Of a stretch of 42,296 nucleotides of DNA, positions 25,939-33,676 are shown piece after piece. The stretch is taken from the NCBI RefSeq assembly GCF_000735345.1, contig NZ_JMPJ01000045.1, positions 1-42,296 on the forward strand, read 5' to 3'. This DNA comes from Ewingella americana ATCC 33852. Lineage in GTDB: Bacteria > Pseudomonadota > Gammaproteobacteria > Enterobacterales > Enterobacteriaceae. A program made the translations under genes and the position numbers. Each line of letters begins with the position of its first letter. The first letter of the stretch is position 1. The notes under the pieces were generated by a model, which was not told where the DNA came from, did not search any database, and saw nothing but the letters and a program-made list of their open reading frames with translations.

Positions 25939-25961
25939 TTATTTTGAAGCGCGAAAAATAA
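25939..25961. promoter_or_regulatory. Mlc/NagC-type operator upstream of mlc
   Basis: TTATTTT-N9-AAAATAA is a perfect dyad of the type bound by Mlc and NagC (TTATTT-N11-AAATAA), 14 bp before the mlc start codon. E. coli mlc is autoregulated, so repression by its own product is likely. Confidence 0.7.
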
Positions 25962-25974
25962 CGGAGTTTTTTCT

Positions 25975-27195
25975 GTGATCCCTGATGGGCAGCCTGGGCA
26001 TATTGATCAAATAAAGCAAACGAATGTCGGTGCCGTATACCGGCTAATAGATCAGTTTGGACCCGTTTCGCGTATCGAGCTGTCGAAAAAAGCGCAGCTT
26101 GCTCCCGCCAGCATTACCAAGATTGTTCGCGAACTGCTGCAAGCTCATTTGGTGCAAGAAACCGAGTTTCAGGAACCGGGCAGTCGCGGTCGTCCTGCTA
26201 TCGGCTTGGTGCTGGACACCAACGCTTGGCACTACCTCTCCGCGCGCATCAGCTTGGGGGCAATCACCCTCGGGCTGCGCGATCTGAGCAGTAAACTGGT
26301 AGTAGAAGAGGAATTGCCTCTGCCCGCCGCCGCGGATAAACCTCTGCTTGAGCGCATCGTGGCTGAAATCGACCAGTTCTTTATTCGCCATCAGCGCAAA
26401 CTCGAACGCCTCACCGCCATCGCTATTACCTTACCGGGGATGATTAATGCCCGCGAAGGGGTGGTGCATCGCATGCCGTTCTATGCGGATGTCGATGAAA
26501 TGCCGCTCGGCGCAGCTCTTGAAGCGCACACCGGCCTGCCGGTTTTCGTCCAGCACGACATTGGTGCCTGGACCATGGCCGAAGCCTTATATGGCGCATC
26601 TCGTGGCAGTCAAAACGTGATTCAGGTGGTTATTGATCACAATGTCGGCGCTGGGGTGATCACCGGCGGTCGCGTGTTACACAGCGGCAGCAGCAGCGTG
26701 GTGGAAATGGGCCATACGCAGGTCGATCCTTACGGCAAACGCTGTTACTGCGGTAACCACGGCTGCCTCGAAACCGTCGCCAGCACCGATAATATTCTCG
26801 AACTGGTTCGCCAGCGTTTAACGCAGGCGGTTAACTCCAGCTTGCAGGGCATTCCGCTGACAATTGAAGCCGTGTGCGACGCGGCAAATCGCGGCGACCA
26901 GCTAGCCCGCGATGTGATTATTAATGTCGGCCACAGCGTAGGGCGGATCTTGGCTATCATGGTTAACTTGTTTAATCCTGAAAAAATATTGATCGGCTCG
27001 CCGCTTAATTTCGCCAAAGAAATTCTTCATCCGGCAATAATGTCCTGCATCCAGCAGCAGTCATTGCCAGCTTATAGCGAAAATATAAAACTGGAATCCA
27101 CTGAGTTTTATAACAAAGGCACCATGCCCGGTGCGGCACTAGTCAAAGATGCGCTGTATAACGGTTCCCTGTTAATTAAACTGCTACAAGGTTAA
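25975..27195 (+). CDS. mlc: ROK-family transcriptional repressor Mlc (DgsA)
   Basis: Global sugar repressor that controls ptsG, manXYZ, malT and pts genes in E. coli and is released from DNA by binding unphosphorylated EIICB-Glc. Length is 406 aa, identical to E. coli. An N-terminal winged helix (VSRIELSKKAQLAPASITKIVREL) precedes the ROK fold. The zinc site GHTQVDPYGKRCYCGNHGC is intact (His247, Cys257, Cys259, Cys264 in E. coli numbering). The start is GTG with GGAG 9 nt upstream. A dyad operator overlaps its leader. Confidence 0.97.
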   Translation: MIPDGQPGHIDQIKQTNVGAVYRLIDQFGPVSRIELSKKAQLAPASITKIVRELLQAHLVQETEFQEPGSRGRPAIGLVLDTNAWHYLSARISLGAITLGLRDLSSKLVVEEELPLPAAADKPLLERIVAEIDQFFIRHQRKLERLTAIAITLPGMINAREGVVHRMPFYADVDEMPLGAALEAHTGLPVFVQHDIGAWTMAEALYGASRGSQNVIQVVIDHNVGAGVITGGRVLHSGSSSVVEMGHTQVDPYGKRCYCGNHGCLETVASTDNILELVRQRLTQAVNSSLQGIPLTIEAVCDAANRGDQLARDVIINVGHSVGRILAIMVNLFNPEKILIGSPLNFAKEILHPAIMSCIQQQSLPAYSENIKLESTEFYNKGTMPGAALVKDALYNGSLLIKLLQG

Positions 27196-27401
27196 TTATT
27201 GTTGTGAATTAGCCTTGTCGGTTTCCCGCCAATATAATAAAAATCCCAAATTCAAACTTCTGTTTGCCAGTGGACAAAACATTGCGCTAACGCAAATCGT
27301 TATCGATTGGTATCGCCTAGACTTTCCCCTGTACTTTGTCTCGGGCGCGCTCGCCGGAGATAAATCCTCAGTTAAACGGAAGATCCTGGAGCCAACATTC
27401 C

Positions 27402-28088
27402 ATGTTAACGCACTTTTTCGTCACGGGTACGGACGCTCGCGTAGGTAAAACCATCGTGACGCGTGCTTTGCTACAGGCTTTAGCCGCGCAGGGGCACTGC
27501 GCATTGGGCTATAAACCTATTGCAACCGGGAGTCAGGAACTCGCAGAGGGTATTCGCAATAAAGACGCGGTCATACTGCAAAATTCATCTTCTATTTCTT
27601 ATCCTTATGAGAAAATAACGCCGCTGGCACTACTCGATGAAGATATTTACGCCAGCGATGTGCCCGATAATGTGTTTGAAATAATGACCTCTGGCCTGAA
27701 GTTTATGCGCCAAGGGAGTGATGTGGTGGTGGTCGAAGGCTGTGATGGCTGGAGAACGTTGATCACCCCAGACCGTTTTTATTCCGACTGGGTTCGTTTG
27801 GAAAATATCCCGGTTATTTTAGTTGTCGGTATTCAAGAGGGTTGCGTAAGCCACGCCTTATTAAGTGCTCAAGCTATTAATGCCGATGGGTTATCATTAG
27901 CGGGCTGGGTGGCAAACCGTATTAATCCTTGCCTTGCGCATTATCAGCAAACCATTGACGCCATTAGTCACAATATTTCAGCGCCATTATTAGGGGAAAT
28001 TCCCTATTTGCCGCGTGCTGAATCTCGCGATATGGCGAAATATATCGATTTATCCCTACTTCCTATTGGTCACAGCAAGACTGCCTGA
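27402..28088 (+). CDS. ynfK: Dethiobiotin synthetase paralogue YnfK (BioD2)
   Basis: P-loop ATPase of the dethiobiotin synthetase family, 228 aa (E. coli YnfK 231). Walker-type loop GTDARVGKT lies at the N terminus; GYKPIATGSQE, RNKDAVILQ, VVGIQEGCVSHALLSAQAI, GWVANRINP and GEIPYLPRAE match YnfK. Oddly, the usual EGTGG/EGAGG nucleotide-site motif is EGCDGW here, so activity may differ. GGAG lies 10 nt before the chosen ATG; the 206-bp gap from mlc shows only a small TTGCG/CGCAA hairpin (27282-27295). Synteny with mlc is as in E. coli. Confidence 0.88.
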   Translation: MLTHFFVTGTDARVGKTIVTRALLQALAAQGHCALGYKPIATGSQELAEGIRNKDAVILQNSSSISYPYEKITPLALLDEDIYASDVPDNVFEIMTSGLKFMRQGSDVVVVEGCDGWRTLITPDRFYSDWVRLENIPVILVVGIQEGCVSHALLSAQAINADGLSLAGWVANRINPCLAHYQQTIDAISHNISAPLLGEIPYLPRAESRDMAKYIDLSLLPIGHSKTA

Positions 28089-28122
28089 TCCATTGAAGTG
28101 AAGATAAGGTGACCCCCTTTAC

Positions 28123-28156
28123 CCCCGGCAGATGGTTTACATCTGCCGGGGCTTTT
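28123..28156 (+). terminator. Rho-independent terminator of ynfK
   Basis: An 11-bp perfect stem CCCCGGCAGAT/ATCTGCCGGGG (28123-28133 and 28141-28151), 7-nt loop, then CTTTTTC. It lies 35 nt after the ynfK stop and marks the end of the block that is syntenic with E. coli. Confidence 0.9.
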
Positions 28157-28257
28157 TCATTTTGCTTAGCACGTGACCGATAAACCTTCTGCCAATCCCG
28201 CTGATATACTGAAAAATTCCTCATCGCCTGAAACATAAGAACAACAGATTAAACCCT

Positions 28258-29748
28258 ATGAATCAGACTGCTTTCGTCCCTTTGGTTAGCCACAAACGCC
28301 GCCCACTTATCCTTATCGCCTGCATGCTGTCGATGTTTATGGCGGCAGTCGAAGCCACCATTGTGGCGACCGCCATGCCCACGATTATTGCCGATTTGGG
28401 GGGCTTCTCACTGCTCGGCTGGGTGTTTGCGGTCTATCTGCTGACTCAGGCGATCACCGTGCCGATTTATGGCCGACTGGCGGATTTATACGGCTGCCGA
28501 AAGGTGTTTTTCATTGGTACTACGCTGTTTCTGATTGGCTCAGTGCTCTGCGGCTTTTCGCCGTCATTGCCGTGGATGATCGGCTTCCGCGCCCTGCAGG
28601 GGCTGGGCGCCGGGGCGATCACCCCAATTGCCACCACGCTAATTGCCAACGTATACGGCCCGCAGGAGCGTGCCAAGGCGCAGGGTTATTTGGCCAGCGT
28701 GTGGGGCGTGTCGGCGATCGCCGGTCCGCTGCTCGGCGCATTTATTGTTTCGCATTTCCACTGGGCAGTGATTTTCTGGGTCAACGTGCCTTTGGGGTTG
28801 TTAGCCATGGCGATCCTGTGGCGCTTCTTACCTGCAGAGAGCCAGCGTAAGCAGCACATTCTGGACTTGGCCGGAACTACCTATCTGACCTTGTCGGTTG
28901 CCGCGCTACTACTGGCGATGCTGCAAGCTGAAGCCTTTGGCTATTGGGCCTTGGCGCTGGTTGCATTTGCACTGTTCACCGGCTGGCTGCTGGTTCGCCA
29001 AGAGCGCAAAGCCCCGGAGCCACTTTTCCCTCTGGCCCTGTGGCAGAGCAAGGTGATTATCGCCGGGAACATTGGCGGGCTGGTGATTGGTGCCACCATG
29101 ATGGGAATTAGCGCTTTTTTGCCAACCTTTGTGCAGGGCGTGATGGGTGGAACGCCCTTAGAGGCGGGTACAACACTGGCGCTGATGTCTATCGGCTGGC
29201 CGCTGGCGAGTATGCTGAGTGGCAGAATTATGCACGCGACGTCATACCGCGCCACGGCGATGATCGGCGGCCTGCTGCTGGTCAGCGGCAGCCTGATTTT
29301 ACTGCTGTTATCGCCATCTTCTGGCCTGTGGTGGGCGCGATTAGCGGCCCTGACCATCGGCGCGGGGATGGGCCTGTGTAACACCACGTTTCTGGTTTCG
29401 GTGCAAAACGCCGCTGAACCGGCGATCCGCGGCATTGCCACGGCCTCCACGGTATTTACCCGCATGCTCGGGTCGGCGATTGGCACCGCGCTGCTTGGCG
29501 CGACCTTGAATCTCAATCTGGAAAAACGCCTGCCGAATATCAGCGATCCGGTGCAGCAGCTGATGGAAAAAAGCCAGCGAGCCAATATCGACTCCACCCA
29601 GCTCGGCATTATTACCGACAGCGTGGCGGCGTCACTGCATTGGGTGTTTATCGTGGCGGCGGTGATTTCGGTGTTTGCTCTCGCCGCCGGAAGGTTAATT
29701 CCGGCGGGAGAACGCCCGGTGGGCGCGGCGCAGCGGGAAGGGCAGTGA
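28258..29748 (+). CDS. Multidrug efflux MFS transporter (DHA2, 14 helices)
   Basis: A 496-aa drug:H+ antiporter of the EmrB/QacA (DHA2) group with about fourteen membrane helices. Family motifs: D1-type AAVEATIVATAMPTIIADLGG in helix 1, motif A GRLADLYGCRKVF, motif B-like GFRALQGLGAGAI and motif C GVSAIAGPLLGAF. No membrane-fusion partner is encoded nearby, so it may act alone in the inner membrane. The ribosome site is weak. It ends exactly where the convergent binding-protein gene ends (no gap). The substrate cannot be told from sequence. Confidence 0.85.
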   Translation: MNQTAFVPLVSHKRRPLILIACMLSMFMAAVEATIVATAMPTIIADLGGFSLLGWVFAVYLLTQAITVPIYGRLADLYGCRKVFFIGTTLFLIGSVLCGFSPSLPWMIGFRALQGLGAGAITPIATTLIANVYGPQERAKAQGYLASVWGVSAIAGPLLGAFIVSHFHWAVIFWVNVPLGLLAMAILWRFLPAESQRKQHILDLAGTTYLTLSVAALLLAMLQAEAFGYWALALVAFALFTGWLLVRQERKAPEPLFPLALWQSKVIIAGNIGGLVIGATMMGISAFLPTFVQGVMGGTPLEAGTTLALMSIGWPLASMLSGRIMHATSYRATAMIGGLLLVSGSLILLLLSPSSGLWWARLAALTIGAGMGLCNTTFLVSVQNAAEPAIRGIATASTVFTRMLGSAIGTALLGATLNLNLEKRLPNISDPVQQLMEKSQRANIDSTQLGIITDSVAASLHWVFIVAAVISVFALAAGRLIPAGERPVGAAQREGQ

Positions 29749-30699
29749 CTAGGGCTGTTTGACCTTAAAGCTTTCGTCGAAAGTGTTTTTCACCTCCAGC
29801 TTGACCGGCAGCAAGCCCTGATCATGATAGAAATCAGCGGTTTGCTGCTGCTGGGTCTTGGTCTCTTCATCAATGGATTGCCAGAAAGACTTACGGCGCT
29901 CAAAGGAGAGACGGGCCGCAGGCAGCGGGAAGCCGATGATTTTGGCTAACTGCTGACTGTACTCATCCAGATGCTGATAAGCCCACACTTGCGAATCGCT
30001 CAGGCGCTGCAAGTAGTCAGTAATGGCTTGGCGCTTGGCATTATCCTTCAGCGCAGAATCGGTGGCGGCCAAGAAACTGTTGCCAGACCACAGTCCGCGC
30101 CCGTTCACCACCACCCGCAGGTGATCCTGCGTTTCGGCAAAGGCGGTGTAGGGTTCCCACGTCGCCCAAACATCCACTGAACCCTGTGTCAGCGCTAGCT
30201 TGGCGTCGCTCGGCGGTAAGAAGCGGAAAGTAACATCTTTGGCGGAAAGCCCGGCTGAGGCCAATGCCTTCAGCGCGACAAAATGACCAATCGACCCACG
30301 GTTAGTGGCGATGCTTTTACCTTTTAAATCCGCTGCGGTTTTGATTGGACTGTCCGGCTTGACCAGCAGCGCTGTGCCGTAGGCGTCTGATTTATCAACC
30401 GCAATAGCTTTAACCTGCGCCCCGGCGGCCTCGGCAAACAGCAGCGGCGCGTCGCCAATTATTCCTACATCCACAGCCTGCGCGTTGAGCGCTTCGGCAA
30501 GCGGCGCGGCGGCGGGGAATTCCGACCATTCAATTTTGTACGGCAGGTTATCCAACTTACCCGCCGCTTCCAACTGGGCGCGCATATTGCCTTTTTGGTC
30601 GGCGACGCGCAGCGTGACTTGTTCGGCCCACGCCAAATTCATGCTGCTCAGCAGGGTGGTGGCAACCAGCAATTTTCCCAATGATTTCATTATGGTCAT
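29749..30699 (-). CDS. Aliphatic sulfonate/taurine ABC transporter substrate-binding protein (SsuA/TauA-like)
   Basis: Periplasmic binding protein of 316 aa with a clear Sec signal (KSLGKLLVATTLLSSMNLAWA, cleaved before EQ). The SsuA-family fold shows EALNAQAVDVGIIGDAPLLFA, LKGKSIATNRGSIGHF and LTQGSVDVWATWEPYTA. It starts 2 nt after the stop of the upstream monooxygenase gene, so the two form one transcript for sulfonate-sulfur capture. No cognate permease (SsuC-like) or ATPase (SsuB-like) gene is in the window, so the protein must share another transporter or its partners lie elsewhere. Confidence 0.85.
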   Translation of the reverse strand: MTIMKSLGKLLVATTLLSSMNLAWAEQVTLRVADQKGNMRAQLEAAGKLDNLPYKIEWSEFPAAAPLAEALNAQAVDVGIIGDAPLLFAEAAGAQVKAIAVDKSDAYGTALLVKPDSPIKTAADLKGKSIATNRGSIGHFVALKALASAGLSAKDVTFRFLPPSDAKLALTQGSVDVWATWEPYTAFAETQDHLRVVVNGRGLWSGNSFLAATDSALKDNAKRQAITDYLQRLSDSQVWAYQHLDEYSQQLAKIIGFPLPAARLSFERRKSFWQSIDEETKTQQQQTADFYHDQGLLPVKLEVKNTFDESFKVKQP

Positions 30700-30701
30700 T
30701 T

Positions 30702-31799
30702 TTATACCGTCGATTCGTGTTGAGGGTGTTTTTGAGCCAGACGTGCGGCGATTTTTTTGCGTGTCAGCGGGATCAGCTCTTTGCCATATTCCACTGCGTC
30801 ATTTAATGGGTCGAAGCCGCGAATTAAGAAGGTGTGGATCCCTAAATCGTAATATTTCAGCAGCGCATCGGAGACCTGTTCCGGCGTGCCGACCAGTGCG
30901 GTGGAGTTTGAACCGCCGCCAATCAGACCCGCAATCCCTGTCCATAGGCGCTCGTCGAGGCGATCCCCCTGAGCCACGGCGTTGAGCAGTCGCTCGGCAC
31001 CGACGCTTTGCGGTTTTGCTGCCTGAGACTGGCCGTTGCGGGCAATCAGCGCGGCGGCTTTTTCGCGGATTACCTCGGCTTTGGCCCAAGCTTCTTCTTC
31101 AGTGCGGCCAAGAATCGGGCGGAAGGAGATGCTGAATTCAATCTCGCGCTGATGCTGCGCGGCAGAGGCTTTCACCGCCTGAACGGTTTCGGCTGCGCTG
31201 GCCAGCGGCTCGCCCCACAGGGCAAAGACGTCTGCCTGCTTGCCCGCCACGCGGATGGCATCTTCTGAAGAGCCGCCGAAAAATACCGGCAGATGATGAT
31301 TGAAAGGTTTGATGGCCGAAAAGGCGTTTTCCGCCTGATAGAACTCCCCTTGATGGTCAAAGCCTTTGGCCGAATACCACGCGTTTTTCAGCACATCGAT
31401 ATACTCGTCGGTGCGGGCGTAGCGGCCAGACTTCGGCACAAAGTCGCCGTCGCGGCGCTGCTCGGCATCGCTGCCGCCGCTGATGATATGCACCGCCAAA
31501 CGGCCATCGAGCAGGTGATCAAGGGTCGCCAGTTTGCGCGCCGCGAGGGTCGGGGCAACAAACCCGGGGCGGTGAGCTAACAGAAAGTGAATGCGCGAGG
31601 TGTTGGCACCGGCGTGTGCGGTGACCAGAAAAGCGTCAGGCTGGTCGGAGGCGTAAGCCACCAGAATGCGATCGAATCCCGCATCCTCGTGGGCTTTGGC
31701 AAAATCGGCGATATATTTCTTATCGAATATTGGCCCCGTGGCGGGAATTATTTCGGAGGCCAAACGATGGCCGATCATACCAATGAATTGCACGCTCAT
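30702..31799 (-). CDS. LLM-class FMNH2-dependent monooxygenase (SsuD-like alkanesulfonate monooxygenase)
   Basis: A 365-aa luciferase-like TIM-barrel enzyme. Blocks typical of the SsuD group are FDRILVAYASDQPDAFLVTAHA, HRPGFVAPTLAARKLATLDHL, LDGRLAVHIISGGSDAEQRRDGDF, RYARTDEYIDVLKNAW and PVFFGGSSEDAIRVAGKQADVF. Family members use reduced FMN to split sulfonates into sulfite and an aldehyde. No NADPH:FMN reductase (SsuE-like) gene is present, so FMNH2 must come from another source. AGGAG lies 8 nt before the ATG. It is in one unit with the downstream binding protein. The true substrate is not established. Confidence 0.82.
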   Translation of the reverse strand: MSVQFIGMIGHRLASEIIPATGPIFDKKYIADFAKAHEDAGFDRILVAYASDQPDAFLVTAHAGANTSRIHFLLAHRPGFVAPTLAARKLATLDHLLDGRLAVHIISGGSDAEQRRDGDFVPKSGRYARTDEYIDVLKNAWYSAKGFDHQGEFYQAENAFSAIKPFNHHLPVFFGGSSEDAIRVAGKQADVFALWGEPLASAAETVQAVKASAAQHQREIEFSISFRPILGRTEEEAWAKAEVIREKAAALIARNGQSQAAKPQSVGAERLLNAVAQGDRLDERLWTGIAGLIGGGSNSTALVGTPEQVSDALLKYYDLGIHTFLIRGFDPLNDAVEYGKELIPLTRKKIAARLAQKHPQHESTV

Positions 31800-31939
31800 G
31801 GGCTGTCACTCCTGGATTCATAAGTTGCCAGCGCAAAAGCGATGGCAGGAGCGTATTACCTTAGACAGCCTTTTACTATGTTAGAAATTAATTTTTATCA
31901 TAAGTTAATATAAAAATTGTGCATTAAAGGGATTGAACA

Positions 31940-32860
31940 TTATGCCTGCGGCTGATCGACCGCCAGAGGGGCGAGATCTAACCCTTGGGCAATGGCCGCC
32001 GCGAAAGCGTCAATGGCCGGAATTTGGCTGGCGGGCACGTTTGGATAGACCAGCCACAGCTGGCTGCGCGGCGCGAAGTCCTGCAAGCTGTAAATTTGTA
32101 GCTGCGGGCGCAGGGCGTGGCGCTCCACTAAGGCTCGGGGCATCAGCCCTAATCCGCGACCTTCGGCAATCAGCGAAAGCTGCAAGGTGACGCCAAAAGC
32201 CTCGAGGTTGAGCAGCAGCGGCAGCCCTTGCTCGGTCAACGCGCGTTGCAGCGCGGCGCGAAAACCACAACCTTCCGGATTCAAAATCCAGCCGCGCTGA
32301 TAGCCTTCTTCCAGCTTACGCAGTGGCGGCACATTGGGGTCATTCGGCCCAACCACCACCAAATCCACCGAGCCAAGTGCCTGACTTTCCAAGCCGGAAG
32401 GGAACTGCTTACTGGCGGGGAACAGCACCACTGCGGCTTCCAGCTCTTGGCGCTGAACCCGAAGCAATAGCTCCTCACCCCAGCCGCTGGAGAGGCGTGG
32501 CTGCACCTGCGGGAAGTCCGAAGAGAGCATTTTCAGCGCGGGCAGCAGGCTGGTTTCACTCAAACTTTGCGGCACAGCCAGGCGCAGCAGTCCGGAGGGC
32601 GGATGGTCCGCCGCCACCAAATCATTCAGAGCTTCGACTTCGCGCAGAATGTTGCGGCACTGCTGAAAGACGCGTTTGCCCATTAATGTCGGCTTGAGAG
32701 GTTTGGTCTGCCGATTAAGCAGCGCGATGCCCAGAGACTCTTCGAAGTTTTGCACCCGGCGGGTGATGGCGGGCTGGGTCAGCCCTAACTCTTCGGCGGC
32801 GAGGCGAGTAGATTGCAGACGGATCACTGCGACGAATGCCGTCAGATCTTCAATTTTCAT
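31940..32860 (-). CDS. LysR-family transcriptional regulator
   Basis: A 306-aa LysR-type regulator with N-terminal HTH (IEDLTAFVAVIRLQSTRLAAEELGLTQPAITRRVQNFE) and effector domain from about residue 85. It lies between the monooxygenase unit (same strand, downstream, 140-bp gap) and the divergent dioxygenase/rhodanese operon, so it is the probable regulator of one or both. I chose MKIEDLTAF as start; the 14 extra upstream codons are unlikely. The Shine-Dalgarno AAGGGA is 12 nt away, rather distant. The effector is unknown, perhaps a sulfur metabolite. Confidence 0.82.
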   Translation of the reverse strand: MKIEDLTAFVAVIRLQSTRLAAEELGLTQPAITRRVQNFEESLGIALLNRQTKPLKPTLMGKRVFQQCRNILREVEALNDLVAADHPPSGLLRLAVPQSLSETSLLPALKMLSSDFPQVQPRLSSGWGEELLLRVQRQELEAAVVLFPASKQFPSGLESQALGSVDLVVVGPNDPNVPPLRKLEEGYQRGWILNPEGCGFRAALQRALTEQGLPLLLNLEAFGVTLQLSLIAEGRGLGLMPRALVERHALRPQLQIYSLQDFAPRSQLWLVYPNVPASQIPAIDAFAAAIAQGLDLAPLAVDQPQA

Positions 32861-33052
32861 AGGTGGAGCAGTCCCTTTAAGTCGCGTCTTAGCAGACGAC
32901 AATCAGTCCAGCATAAAGCAAATCGGGCGTCTAAGTCGGCACTCACCGCACATTTTTATGTGTGATTTGCATATTAGCTTATCCATAAAATGAATTTTGC
33001 TTGGTCAGCGGCGATGCTAGCCTGCAAAAAGGGCTTATCTTAAGGGGCAATT

Positions 33053-33676
33053 ATGACAACTCGACATTACGCGCCGCTACGCGAGTTTTTGGCGTCACTC
33101 ACTCGACTGGTGAGCGAGCCGCACGGGGAGCAGGAAGTGTTGGCTCAGGGCGCGGAACTTCTGGGCCAGTTGGTCGCCAATGACGTCTGGCTGGATGATG
33201 AATTTGCCGTGCCGCATCCCGACCATTATCAGCAATATCTTCTTTATGCCGACCCGCTGTCGCGCTTTTCGGTGGTGAGCTTTGTCTGGGGGCCGGGACA
33301 GGTCACGCCAATCCACGATCACCGCGTCTGGGGGCTGATTGGTATGCTGCGCGGGGAAGAGATCAGCCAAAACTATGTGCGAAACGGGCTGGGTGAGTTG
33401 GCCGCAGAAGGCCAGCCGGTGCGATTAACGCCGGGGTCCGTCGAGAAGATCTCGCCGTCCGAGTTAGATATTCACCAGGTCAGCAATGCTTTCAGCGACC
33501 GGGTTTCGGTCAGCATTCACGTTTACGGCGGCAACATTGGCGCGGTGTCGCGCGCGGTTTACCTGCCGGACGGCCAGCAAAAAACCTTCATCTCCGGATA
33601 CTCCAATCGCACATTGCCCAATCTCTGGGACCTGTCGAAAGAGCAACATCTATTGAAAGAGAAACAACATGACTAA
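33053..33676 (+). CDS. Cysteine dioxygenase-like cupin (thiol dioxygenase)
   Basis: A 207-aa protein of the cysteine dioxygenase/3-mercaptopropionate dioxygenase family. The iron triad is visible as His88 and His90 in PIHDHRVWGLIGML and His141 in DIHQVSN. Family enzymes oxidise a thiol to a sulfinate with O2. AGGGG precedes the ATG. The stop codon overlaps the start of the rhodanese gene by 8 nt, so the two are translationally coupled. It probably works on a small thiol in organosulfur breakdown; cysteine itself is only one candidate. Confidence 0.85.
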   Translation: MTTRHYAPLREFLASLTRLVSEPHGEQEVLAQGAELLGQLVANDVWLDDEFAVPHPDHYQQYLLYADPLSRFSVVSFVWGPGQVTPIHDHRVWGLIGMLRGEEISQNYVRNGLGELAAEGQPVRLTPGSVEKISPSELDIHQVSNAFSDRVSVSIHVYGGNIGAVSRAVYLPDGQQKTFISGYSNRTLPNLWDLSKEQHLLKEKQHD

